A stretch of 64,000 bases of DNA from an uncultured Pelagibacteraceae bacterium (GTDB lineage: Bacteria; Pseudomonadota; Alphaproteobacteria; Pelagibacterales; Pelagibacteraceae), in assembly GCA_902520335.1 (NCBI GenBank), contig CABYNS010000001.1, forward strand, positions 240,001 to 304,000, in the 5' to 3' direction. The notes under the pieces are model-generated. The model did no database searches and was not told the origin of the DNA. It saw only the letters and a program-made list of their open reading frames with translations. Positions 53,413 through 61,120 of the stretch are shown piece after piece (within the stretch, counting starts at the first letter, position 1; each line of letters opens with the position of its first letter). The position numbers were made by a program, and so were the translations under genes.

Positions 53413-54330
53413 CTAATTTTTCAATATTTTTTTAATCTTATCTCTAATTCTAACTGCGATATTTTTTCTGTGATAAAAAGATTTATACAAAAAATCATCA
53501 TATGTAGAATTAGAAGTAATTGAATTTTCAATTTTAAGCGGAAACTGAAGATTAGAAGACTTTAAATTTCTAAACTTTTGTGCACCTTTTCCAGAGGGAT
53601 CACTTGTAAAGCCTATATTTTTTATAGAGTTTGTACCCGATATGACAGTTAATTTCTTTTTTAGGATAAGTTTATAAATCCATGGAATATCCCATCCAAT
53701 ATGCTTACCTTTAGAATTATTTTCTACATAAAATTCAAAAAATCTTCTTTCATCTTTATGATTTTGAAAAAGATTTAAAAATTTTTTTTTATTTTTTCTC
53801 CAATCAGAAATCTCAGCTTCATAAAACTTATTCCACTTATTTTTCCATGTAGCCCATCCCCAAAATTGAGGATATTTTGAGAATAAAAATGATTTATTAT
53901 TAATTTTTTTATGCATTGTACCGTCGTATAAATTACAGCCTGATATATGATAAATATTTTTGTTTTTCTCATATTTTTTAAGCATTAAAGAACAAAATTT
54001 AAAAAAAGATTTTTCTGGAAAAGTGTCATCTTCTAAAAATATGATTTCTTTTTCTTTTTTAAAAACTATATCTAGAACTTTTTTAGCTAGAAAACGTTGA
54101 CCTATATTTTCTTTGAATTTAAAATATTTAATACATTTGAATTTTTGATATTTTTGTATTAATCTTGAGGTTTTTTCATATAGTTCAGAGTCTCTTTTCT
54201 TAAAATTAGTTTTTGCACCATCTTGAAATATATAAAGGGTTTGAGGTTTAATTGATAAAATTTGTTTTAGGACCTTTTTTGTTTCAAATGGTCTTTTGAA
54301 TGTTAATAATAAAATTGGACTTTTAAACAT
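53413..54330 (-). CDS. GT2-like glycosyltransferase (HlpA-type annotation)
   Basis: A 305-residue GT-A type enzyme: PILLLTFKRPFETKKVLKQI (residues 5-24), YIFQDGAKT, the segment IIFLEDDTFPEKSFF holding the metal-binding acidic pair (about 96-110), and FWGWATWKNKWNK of the acceptor side. Related proteins are often labelled hemolytic protein HlpA, but the sequence supports a sugar transferase. It is a single-gene minus-strand block between two plus-strand genes. Confidence 0.85.
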   Translation of the reverse strand: MFKSPILLLTFKRPFETKKVLKQILSIKPQTLYIFQDGAKTNFKKRDSELYEKTSRLIQKYQKFKCIKYFKFKENIGQRFLAKKVLDIVFKKEKEIIFLEDDTFPEKSFFKFCSLMLKKYEKNKNIYHISGCNLYDGTMHKKINNKSFLFSKYPQFWGWATWKNKWNKFYEAEISDWRKNKKKFLNLFQNHKDERRFFEFYVENNSKGKHIGWDIPWIYKLILKKKLTVISGTNSIKNIGFTSDPSGKGAQKFRNLKSSNLQFPLKIENSITSNSTYDDFLYKSFYHRKNIAVRIRDKIKKILKN

Positions 54331-54370
54331 TTGATTCCTTGGATTAATAATTTAATATTTAAAAACCATT

Positions 54371-55150
54371 ATGACAAAAAACTCAACAGAAAAAAATTTT
54401 TTTGAAAAAAATGGATATATATTATTATCTAGTAAGATTAATAATAAAGATTTTGATAAGTTATGTGAAAAGATAATATTTGAAACAAACAAATATTATT
54501 CAGAAAATATCAATAAAATTAAAAGTCTTGGAGGGTATTTGACAGGTAATCTAGAACTATTACCTGATAAAAAATTAAGTGAAGTTTGGAACATACTATG
54601 TGATGAGGATTTTGAAAATTCTTTTGAGAAAATAGTCGGAAAAAAGTTATCTAACTTTAATATAAAGTGTTCTGGTAATATTGTTTTACCCAACAAAGGG
54701 TATCAACATTTTCATACGGATGGCCCTTTGAAATCTAATAAGATAATTTTAAATCTTGCAATTCATGATATAGATCTTTCAAATGCTCCTACTGAAATCG
54801 TACCGGGAACACATAATAGAAATATAAAATATTGGAAATTTTACTTAAATGAAATTTTTAAAAAAAAAATATATGTAAAAATGAAAAAGGGTGATGTAAT
54901 TATAAGAAATCACTCAATTTGGCATAGGGGAACAAAAAATAAATCAAAAAACTTAAGAATTTTATTATTATTTGCTCTTACTGAAAAATCAGTACATAAA
55001 AATTTTTCACAAGAAATTAACGAAAATTTAACCATAGGAGAAAATCAATTTAAATCTTCTTTTGCACAAAAATTTAAAGAAGTTTTTAGTATTTACTTAG
55101 CCCCAATCTATATTTTTTACAGAATAATTTCCTCATTAATAAAAAAGTAA
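54371..55150 (+). CDS. PhyH-family 2-oxoglutarate/Fe(II) oxygenase
   Basis: A 259-residue oxygenase. The iron ligands His and Asp are in QHFHTDGPL (about residues 114-122), the distal His in RNHSIWHRGTKN, and the 2-oxoglutarate Arg in NLRILLLFAL. The VPGTHN segment between them is typical. The protein ends in a hydrophobic stretch (FSIYLAPIYIFYRIISSLI, about residues 238-256) that may anchor it to the membrane. It is the last accessory gene before the 5S rRNA gene. Confidence 0.85.
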   Translation: MTKNSTEKNFFEKNGYILLSSKINNKDFDKLCEKIIFETNKYYSENINKIKSLGGYLTGNLELLPDKKLSEVWNILCDEDFENSFEKIVGKKLSNFNIKCSGNIVLPNKGYQHFHTDGPLKSNKIILNLAIHDIDLSNAPTEIVPGTHNRNIKYWKFYLNEIFKKKIYVKMKKGDVIIRNHSIWHRGTKNKSKNLRILLLFALTEKSVHKNFSQEINENLTIGENQFKSSFAQKFKEVFSIYLAPIYIFYRIISSLIKK

Positions 55151-55182
55151 CAAAATCAGTATTTTTTTTATATAAAAGTTTG

Positions 55183-55210
55183 TTTACTTATGTAGATATT
55201 TGAGTATAAG
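55183..55210 (+). promoter_or_regulatory. Candidate promoter for the isolated 5S rRNA gene
   Basis: TTTACT and TATAAG are separated by 16 bp, and the -10 box ends 5 bases before the predicted 5S start, so transcription would begin at the gene itself. It lies in the 65-bp gap after the PhyH gene. A separate promoter is needed because the rest of the rRNA operon is not next to this gene. Confidence 0.4.
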
Positions 55211-55215
55211 TTTTT

Positions 55216-55331
55216 CGCCGGTAATTATTGCGAAAGTGTTATACCCGATTCCATTCCGAACTCGGAAGTCAAGCCTTTCTGCGCCGATGGTACTTTGTCT
55301 TAAGGCACGGAAGAGTAGGACATTGCCGGCA
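55216..55331 (+). rRNA. rrf: 5S ribosomal RNA
   Basis: The conserved 5S core is present: ACCCGATTCCATTCCGAACTC (positions 55243-55262) and GCGCCGATGGTA. The outer helix pairs GCCGG at 55217-55221 with CCGGC at 55326-55330. The length of about 115 nt is normal. No 16S, 23S or tRNA gene is adjacent on the left, where more than 55 kb of polysaccharide genes lie instead. Confidence 0.93.
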
Positions 55332-55344
55332 ATTAATTGTAATT

Positions 55345-55470
55345 ATGAAAATTAAAAGTTCCTTAAAATCTTTAAAAAAAAGAGATCTTAATTCTAAGCT
55401 GGTTAGAAGAAGAGGTAGAGTTTACATAATTAACAAAACAAATCCCAAATTCAAAGCACGACAAAAATAA
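55345..55470 (+). CDS. rpmJ: 50S ribosomal protein L36
   Basis: A 41-residue basic protein that starts [14 protein letters not shown] and contains [20 protein letters not shown], the L36 signature. It lacks the zinc-binding cysteines of the C-plus form, as is common in alphaproteobacteria. The longer open frame upstream runs through the 5S gene and is not real; the ATG at this position matches the family start. It lies 14 bp after the 5S gene and may be transcribed with it. Confidence 0.93.
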   Translation: MKIKSSLKSLKKRDLNSKLVRRRGRVYIINKTNPKFKARQK

Positions 55471-55476
55471 TTTTTT

Positions 55477-55587
55477 ATGGATAATGAGAACCATAAAAAA
55501 ACCTGGAAAAATTTCACGAGATTTGTGTTGTGGGGATCTGTCGTGGTAATAATAGTTTTAGTATTAATGGCAATATTCATGCTATAG
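55477..55587 (+). CDS. Small aa3-type cytochrome c oxidase subunit IV-like membrane protein
   Basis: A 36-residue protein: a short charged N-terminus (MDNENHKKTWKNFTRFVLWG) and one transmembrane helix (SVVVIIVLVLMAIFML). This is the layout of the alphaproteobacterial aa3-oxidase subunit IV (COX4_pro_2-like), which has a soluble KTW/F-F segment before the helix. It is only 9 bp before pntAA and 6 bp after rpmJ, the usual SAR11-type order. It probably assists assembly of the respiratory oxidase. Confidence 0.75.
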   Translation: MDNENHKKTWKNFTRFVLWGSVVVIIVLVLMAIFML

Positions 55588-55596
55588 GTTTTATCT

Positions 55597-56685
55597 ATGA
55601 GAATTGGATCTATTTCAGAAAATAAAACTTTAGAAAAAAGAGTTGCAATAACACCTGAAATTGCAAAAAAATATATTTCTAGTGGTTTTGATGTGACTTT
55701 ATCAAAAGATTACGGTGAACATCTAGGCTTTAAAGATCAAGAGTATAAGACTTTAGGTGTGAAATTTTTGGCTGATGAAAAAGAGATAATTACAAATTCT
55801 GATATAATTCTTCAATTGCGATTACCTTCAGATGATAAACTTTCTTTTTTAAGAGAAGATCAAACTTTAATTGGTGTTTTAGATTCTCACCAAAATAAAA
55901 ATAAAATTTCAGATTTGATAAAAAAAAAAATTAATAACTTTTCTCTTGAATTACTTCCAAGGATTACAAGAGCTCAATCAATGGATATACTCTCATCACA
56001 AGCTAATCTTGCAGGATATAAAGCTGTAATTGACTCATTTTCATATTTTGAGAAAGCAATACCTATGATGATGACTGCAGCTGGGACTGTTCCTGCTGCA
56101 AAAGTTTTAATAGTTGGTGCTGGAGTTGCTGGATTACAAGCAATAGCTACCGCAAAAAGAATGGGTGCAATTGTATTTGCTACGGATGTAAGAATGGCTT
56201 CAAAAGAACAGGTTGAAAGTTTAGGTGGAAAATTTTTAACAGTCGAAGGGGCAGAGAATCTAGAAACTGAGGGTGGTTACGCAAAAGAAACATCTGATGA
56301 ATTTAAAAAAAAACAAGAAGATCTACTAAGTGAGACACTAAAAAAAATTGATATTGTAATATGTACAGCTCTAATTCCAGGGAAAAAAGCACCTATTATT
56401 ATTAAAGAGGCAATGATTGAGAATATGCAGCCTGGTTCAGTTATTTATGATCTAGCAGCTATTCAAGGTGGAAATACATCGTATACTGAAGTAGATAAAG
56501 TGATTGAAAAAAATGGTGTAAAGATAATGGGCGAAAAAAATATATTAAATAAATTACCAATTTCTGCGTCAAATCTTTATGCTAAAAATATGTTCAATTT
56601 TGTTATTAATCTTTATGATAAAAAAAATAAAAAAATTTATATTAATTTAGAAGACGAAATAATTCAAAAAACACTAATAAAATAA
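55597..56685 (+). CDS. pntAA: NAD(P) transhydrogenase alpha subunit, NAD-binding part (PntAA)
   Basis: A 362-residue soluble dI component. It begins MRIGSISENKTLEKRVAITP, typical of alanine dehydrogenase/PntA, with GVLDSHQNKN, QANLAGYKAV, the NAD-binding VLIVGAGVAGLQA and the ATDVRMASKEQVESLGGKF segment. With PntAB and PntB it forms the proton-driven enzyme that reduces NADP+ with NADH at the inner membrane. The alpha chain is split in two genes, as in many alphaproteobacteria. The gene follows COX IV by 9 bp. Confidence 0.97.
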   Translation: MRIGSISENKTLEKRVAITPEIAKKYISSGFDVTLSKDYGEHLGFKDQEYKTLGVKFLADEKEIITNSDIILQLRLPSDDKLSFLREDQTLIGVLDSHQNKNKISDLIKKKINNFSLELLPRITRAQSMDILSSQANLAGYKAVIDSFSYFEKAIPMMMTAAGTVPAAKVLIVGAGVAGLQAIATAKRMGAIVFATDVRMASKEQVESLGGKFLTVEGAENLETEGGYAKETSDEFKKKQEDLLSETLKKIDIVICTALIPGKKAPIIIKEAMIENMQPGSVIYDLAAIQGGNTSYTEVDKVIEKNGVKIMGEKNILNKLPISASNLYAKNMFNFVINLYDKKNKKIYINLEDEIIQKTLIK

Positions 56686-56687
56686 TT

Positions 56688-56996
56688 ATGGAAATAGATC
56701 CATTTATATTCAGACTAAGTATTTTTATTTTGTCAATATTTGTTGGCTATTACGTTGTATGGAGTGTCACACCCTCTCTTCATACTCCTTTAATGTCTGT
56801 AACTAATGCTATTTCATCAGTGATTATTGTTGGAGCAATCATAGCCGCATTAGCAAATTTAGATGATGAGGTATTTACACTCTCAAGTTTATTTGGATAT
56901 ATAGCGATTACTTTAGCAGCAGTAAATATTTTTGGTGGATTTTTGGTAACTCAAAGAATGTTAGCTATGTATAAGAAAAAGAAGAAGAGTAAATAA
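56688..56996 (+). CDS. pntAB: NAD(P) transhydrogenase alpha subunit, membrane part (PntAB)
   Basis: A 102-residue protein of three transmembrane helices, with VWSVTPSLHTPLMSVTNAIS in the conserved loop where the alpha membrane domain meets the beta subunit, and the Ile/Ala-rich helix after it. It lies 2 bp after pntAA and 21 bp before pntB. Together they form the three-chain form of transhydrogenase. Confidence 0.96.
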   Translation: MEIDPFIFRLSIFILSIFVGYYVVWSVTPSLHTPLMSVTNAISSVIIVGAIIAALANLDDEVFTLSSLFGYIAITLAAVNIFGGFLVTQRMLAMYKKKKKSK

Positions 56997-57017
56997 ATGA
57001 AGAAGGGTAAATAAATA

Positions 57018-58415
57018 ATGATATCAGCAAATTTATCAGCATTTTTTTATTTAATTTCAGGAGTGTTATTTATTTTAGCGTTAAGAGGTTTGTCTTCACC
57101 AGAAACATCAAGAAAGGGAAATTTCTACGGAATAACTGGAATGATAATAGCAATTACAGTTACTTTTTTATCCGTAGGAAATTTTTCTAATGGATTTTTT
57201 TATGTAATAATTTTTTTGTTAGTAGGTGGTGCTATAGGTGCATTTATAGCTTTTAAAATTCCAATGACTGCGATGCCAGAATTAGTTGCTGGATTTCACA
57301 GTCTTGTCGGCTTAGCTGCAGTTTTTGTAGCGATTTCTGCTTTTATAAATCCTCAGGCTTTCAATTTAGGTTCACCAGGAGACATAAAATTGGCAAGCCT
57401 GATTGAGATGTCAATAGGTGCGGCTGTTGGAGCAATAACTTTTTCAGGATCAATAATAGCTTTTCTAAAACTTCAAGGAATTATGTCAGGAGCTCCAATT
57501 ACTTTTAAAGGCCAACATTTTTTGAACGCATTAATTCTTTTTTCTATTGTGCTTTTAACTTATTTACTTTGTGTTTCTCAGTCCTCTAATTTGTTTTGGA
57601 TACTTATTGCTATATCTTTTTTAATTGGATTTTTATTGATTATACCAATAGGTGGTGCAGATATGCCAGTTGTTATTTCAATGCTGAATTCATATTCTGG
57701 ATGGGCTGCAGCAGGAATAGGTTTTACGTTAGAAAATACTGCATTAATAATTACGGGAGCTTTAGTTGGTTCATCAGGTGCAATTTTATCTTATATAATG
57801 TGTAAGGGGATGAATAGATCCTTTTTTAGTGTAATTTTGGGAGGATTTGGAGCAACAGAGCAATCTTCAAAAAATACTAATAAGGAACAAAGACCTGTCA
57901 AAAGTGGGAATGCAGATGACGCAGCCTTTTTAATGAAAAATGCATCATCGGTTATAATCGTGCCTGGATACGGAATGGCCGTTGCACAAGCACAACACGC
58001 ACTGAGAGAGATGGTAGATACATTAAAGAAAAATGATATCAAGGTTTCTTATGCTATCCATCCCGTAGCAGGTCGTATGCCTGGACATATGAATGTTTTA
58101 TTAGCGGAAGCTAATGTGCCTTATGATGAAGTTTTTGAATTAGAAGAAATAAATAATGATTTTGCTAATGCAGATGTTGCATTTGTGATTGGAGCTAATG
58201 ATGTAACAAATCCAGTAGCTAAAACTGACCCTCAAAGTCCAATTTATGGTATGCCGGTACTGGATGTCGAAAAATGCAAATCAGTTTTATTTGTTAAAAG
58301 GAGTTTATCTCCAGGATATGCAGGTATAGACAATGACCTATTCTATAAAGAAAACACATTGATGCTATTTGCTGATGCCAAAAAAATGACAGAAGATATA
58401 ACAAAAAATTTATAG
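57018..58415 (+). CDS. pntB: NAD(P) transhydrogenase beta subunit (PntB)
   Basis: A 465-residue protein. The first ~270 residues carry about nine membrane helices with the AGFHSLVGLAAV loop. The NADP-binding dIII domain follows with SSVIIVPGYGMAVAQAQH (the GYGMAVAQAQ fingerprint), YAIHPVAGRMPGHMNVLLAE and GANDVTNPVA. All the conserved features are intact. The last gene of the pnt operon; the transaldolase-like gene starts 7 bp after its stop. Confidence 0.97.
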   Translation: MISANLSAFFYLISGVLFILALRGLSSPETSRKGNFYGITGMIIAITVTFLSVGNFSNGFFYVIIFLLVGGAIGAFIAFKIPMTAMPELVAGFHSLVGLAAVFVAISAFINPQAFNLGSPGDIKLASLIEMSIGAAVGAITFSGSIIAFLKLQGIMSGAPITFKGQHFLNALILFSIVLLTYLLCVSQSSNLFWILIAISFLIGFLLIIPIGGADMPVVISMLNSYSGWAAAGIGFTLENTALIITGALVGSSGAILSYIMCKGMNRSFFSVILGGFGATEQSSKNTNKEQRPVKSGNADDAAFLMKNASSVIIVPGYGMAVAQAQHALREMVDTLKKNDIKVSYAIHPVAGRMPGHMNVLLAEANVPYDEVFELEEINNDFANADVAFVIGANDVTNPVAKTDPQSPIYGMPVLDVEKCKSVLFVKRSLSPGYAGIDNDLFYKENTLMLFADAKKMTEDITKNL

Positions 58416-58422
58416 GGGTCAA

Positions 58423-59124
58423 TTGAATACAAAAATTTTTTGTGACATTGCTGATTTAAAATCGATAAAAAAATTTAACAAGAAAAAAATAGTTAAAGGG
58501 TTTACTACAAACCCAAGCTTAATGAGAAAAGCTGGATCAAAAGATTATAAGAAATATTCAAAAAAAATTCTAAAAATTTGCAAAAAAAAACCAGTTTCAT
58601 TAGAAGTTTTTGCAGATAATTATGAGGAAATAAAACAACAATCACTTGAAATTAATAAGTGGGGAAAAAATGTTTATGTGAAAGTTCCAGTAGTAAATTC
58701 CAAAGGTTTGTTTATGGGAAAAATTATAGGAGAGTTAAATCAAAAAAGAATTAAGTTAAATATAACTGCTGTGTATAGCGCTCAACAAGTAAATATGATC
58801 TTAAAAAAGATTAAAACTAAAACAAAAATTATTATATCTATTTTTGTTGGTCGATTATCTGACTCAGGTAAAGATCCAATCAACATGCTTAAAAAGTCAA
58901 TTAGTTTGGCTAAAAATTTTAATAATGTTGAGATTTTGTGGGCGAGTACAAGAGAACCTTATAATTATATACAAGCAAAAAAATTAGGTTGTAAAATAAT
59001 TACTGCACCACCATCAATAATTGAAAAAATTGAAAACTTCAAAAATATATCAGACAAAAATTTATCTATTTCTACTGTTAAGGGATTTTTAAAAGATAGT
59101 AAATTGTCTAAATTTAAAATTTAA
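58423..59124 (+). CDS. Transaldolase-family protein (fructose-6-phosphate aldolase-like)
   Basis: A 233-residue TIM barrel. It starts KIFCDIADLKSIKKF, close to the usual KIFxDTADxxxI. FTTNPSLMRKAG is the transaldolase pattern near the start. The Schiff-base lysine is in YVKVPVVNSKG (about residue 86). The C-terminal EILWASTREPYNYIQAKKLG and KIITAPPSII complete the barrel. A TTG start is used, with AGGGG just upstream. It belongs to the small-subunit transaldolase/FSA group that acts in the pentose-phosphate pathway. Its 3' end overlaps the convergent methyltransferase gene by 4 bp. Confidence 0.88.
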   Translation: MNTKIFCDIADLKSIKKFNKKKIVKGFTTNPSLMRKAGSKDYKKYSKKILKICKKKPVSLEVFADNYEEIKQQSLEINKWGKNVYVKVPVVNSKGLFMGKIIGELNQKRIKLNITAVYSAQQVNMILKKIKTKTKIIISIFVGRLSDSGKDPINMLKKSISLAKNFNNVEILWASTREPYNYIQAKKLGCKIITAPPSIIEKIENFKNISDKNLSISTVKGFLKDSKLSKFKI

Positions 59125-59831
59125 AACTTTTTAAACAAATCTTCAAATTCTATTATATTCATTAATTTCTTATAATTATGAAAAAAAAAATTAAATTTCA
59201 ATTTTTTGAAATTTTTTTCATCAATATTTAATATATTTGAGTTTTGTCTCTTAAAGATTACACCAATCCCCCAATCCGCATAACATGTATAGCAATCAAG
59301 ATTAGGTTTAGTTCTACATTCTACAAAGGCTTTCCATACATCTCCATTCCAATTTAAAGTCATACGAGGCACCTGTTGCTCCATTAAATTATTTGGAAGA
59401 CAATCATGAATTAAAACTACGCCATTATCATTTAATATTTTAATTGAATTATTAATATCCTTTATTACTTGAGAGTAGTGATGAAGACCATCAATAAAAA
59501 TACAATCGAATTTTTCTTGATTGATTTTAAAAAATTCATCGCTTGTCATTCTGTGAGTACCTCCTGAGAAAGGATCTACTCCAATTTTTTTTTCACATAT
59601 AATTTTTGAGAACAATTCATCCTTGAAAGTACCTATTTCTAAATATTTAGAATATTTTTGTGAAAAGATTATCTTATTCAGAATTTTAATTCTGGAAGGT
59701 TTTTGGCTAAAATCAAATCCAATATCTCCCAAATTTTTTTCTCCAAAGAAACGTAAATAAATTTTTATTAGTTTTAAATAAATTTTATTTACTTTTAAGA
59801 CTGATAATCTTTTATTAAAGTATTCTATCAT
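59121..59831 (-). CDS. Class I SAM-dependent methyltransferase (Methyltransf_24-like)
   Basis: A 236-residue methyltransferase: KYLEIGTFKDELFSKII is the SAM loop (about residues 62-78), KIGVDPFSGGT the acidic strand, and FDCIFIDGLHHYSQVIKDI the metal-binding segment. It resembles the enzyme at 30888 in layout. It probably methylates a sugar or a glycan-linked metabolite. Together with the GT2 gene at 59907 it makes a two-gene islet between core genes. Confidence 0.8.
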   Translation of the reverse strand: MIEYFNKRLSVLKVNKIYLKLIKIYLRFFGEKNLGDIGFDFSQKPSRIKILNKIIFSQKYSKYLEIGTFKDELFSKIICEKKIGVDPFSGGTHRMTSDEFFKINQEKFDCIFIDGLHHYSQVIKDINNSIKILNDNGVVLIHDCLPNNLMEQQVPRMTLNWNGDVWKAFVECRTKPNLDCYTCYADWGIGVIFKRQNSNILNIDEKNFKKLKFNFFFHNYKKLMNIIEFEDLFKKF

Positions 59832-59851
59832 TTATTTTATGTAAATTAGTA

Positions 59852-59880
59852 TTAACATATATTTCATATTAATTTATAAT
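59852..59880 (+). promoter_or_regulatory. Candidate sigma-70 promoter for the 59907 GT2 gene
   Basis: TTAACA and TATAAT stand 17 bp apart in the 75-bp divergent gap, leaving 26 bp to the ATG. The -10 box is perfect and the spacing is ideal, which makes it the best promoter match seen in the window, though AT-rich sequence raises the chance rate. Confidence 0.5.
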
Positions 59881-59906
59881 TAAATTTACTAATAACCAAT
59901 CCATAT

Positions 59907-60770
59907 ATGAAAAATTTAGTTGAAAAAGTTACAGTTCAAATTGTTCTATACGAAGAAAATTATGAGTTGATAAAAGAATGTTTGATTAATCTCAAGGGTT
60001 TGAAAGTAATTATCATTGATAATAAAAATAATTTTTTTTTAAAAGAAAAGTTGGTAAACGAATTTTCTATTGAAAAATATATATTGAATAAAAAAAATAT
60101 TGGTTACAGTCGAGCTCATAATCAAGCTTCAAAATATGTCGATACAGAATATTTGTTAATCCTCAATGCAGACTGTTTAATAGATAAAGTATCTATCCAA
60201 ACTTTAATTAGCACTATTGAAAATAATATAGATTGTGGTTTAGTTTCGCCTACAACATATGACGAAAAAGGTAATTTAACTTATAACTCTGGTTATTTTC
60301 CTGAAAAAGGAATGAAAAATGAACCTGTATTAATCGAAGGAGATATTTGTGTTAATACAGTTCTTGGGTCATCAATGCTTATTTCAAAAAAATTATTTCA
60401 AGAATTAGATGGTTTTGATGAATTTTTTTTTTTATATTTTTCTGATGATGAGTTGTGCAAAAGAATAAATAAAAAAAAATTCTCAGTAATTCAATCTTTT
60501 AATTCAAAAGCTATTCATACTCATGGAATTTCAAAAGTTGGAGACATTATTAAAAGGATATTTTTAAGAGAGTTCCATTACACATTTGATGAGATGTATT
60601 ATTATTATAAGCTAAAAATAGAAAATAATATTATTAATAAGAATAAAAAAAAGATGTTTAATTATTTGATAAAATTTTTAATTGGTATTATTTTTTTCAG
60701 AATTAAAAAATCAACTTTTTATCTTGCTAGGTTTTTAGCAATATTTAAGTTTTATAGGTTAATTAAATAA
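59907..60770 (+). CDS. GT2-family glycosyltransferase (rhamnosyltransferase-like)
   Basis: A 287-residue GT-A enzyme. VIIIDNKNN, NKKNIGYSRAHNQASKYV, LLILNADCLIDK with the DxD-like NAD-C motif, then SGYFPEKG and the GFDEFFFLYFSDDELCKRI segment with catalytic-side acids, match the rhamnosyltransferase (WbbL/RfbF-like) type of GT2. The last ~45 residues contain a hydrophobic stretch (FLIGIIFFRI). The gene ends only 5 bp before the tRNA-fMet gene on the other strand. Confidence 0.88.
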   Translation: MKNLVEKVTVQIVLYEENYELIKECLINLKGLKVIIIDNKNNFFLKEKLVNEFSIEKYILNKKNIGYSRAHNQASKYVDTEYLLILNADCLIDKVSIQTLISTIENNIDCGLVSPTTYDEKGNLTYNSGYFPEKGMKNEPVLIEGDICVNTVLGSSMLISKKLFQELDGFDEFFFLYFSDDELCKRINKKKFSVIQSFNSKAIHTHGISKVGDIIKRIFLREFHYTFDEMYYYYKLKIENNIINKNKKKMFNYLIKFLIGIIFFRIKKSTFYLARFLAIFKFYRLIK

Positions 60771-60775
60771 ATTTT

Positions 60776-60852
<77 letters not shown>

Positions 60853-60858
60853 ATAACT

Positions 60859-61065
60859 TTAAATTCTATTTTTAAGTTTGTTCAGCTTCTTAACTCTCTT
60901 AATGTTTTCCTGAAGAATTCTTTTCTTTTTTTCAGAGGGTTTTTCATAAGTATTTTTGAGTTTAATTATCTTAAAAAAACCATCTCTCTGTAGTTTTCTT
61001 TTCAAAACTCTCAGAGCTTGTTCAACATTATTATCTTTTACATCAATCTTAATAAATACCTCCAA
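60859..61065 (-). CDS. rpsU: 30S ribosomal protein S21
   Basis: A small basic protein with the S21 core VKDNNVEQALRVLKRKLQRD and YEKPSEKKKR; the C-terminus is Lys-rich. The longest open frame begins with TTG at 61065 (68 residues). However GGAGG, a strong Shine-Dalgarno sequence, lies inside that frame just after the TTG, 5 bases before an ATT codon at 61053. Starting at the ATT gives a 64-residue form (KIDVKDNN) that matches the usual family length MQVLVRDNN. So the real start is probably the ATT at 61053. It is the last protein gene before tRNA-fMet. Confidence 0.9.
   Translation of the reverse strand: MEVFIKIDVKDNNVEQALRVLKRKLQRDGFFKIIKLKNTYEKPSEKKKRILQENIKRVKKLNKLKNRI
61059..61063 (-). 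promoter_or_regulatory. Shine-Dalgarno sequence GGAGG that decides the rpsU start
   Basis: Read on the minus strand, GGAGG is followed by five bases (TATTT) and then ATT. The spacing is optimal for an ATT start codon. The only other candidate start is the TTG that overlaps the SD itself, which has no SD upstream. It supports an ATT start of rpsU. Confidence 0.55.
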
Positions 61066-61120
61066 AAAGCAATGTAAGTATCACTTTTATATTTTTATGT
61101 CTAATTATATTAATCATATT

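Noticed and set aside
55228..55344. Open frame running through the 5S rRNA gene into L36
   Set aside because: The frame through the 5S gene is a by-product of the RNA sequence; L36 has its own ATG at 55345 matching the family start.
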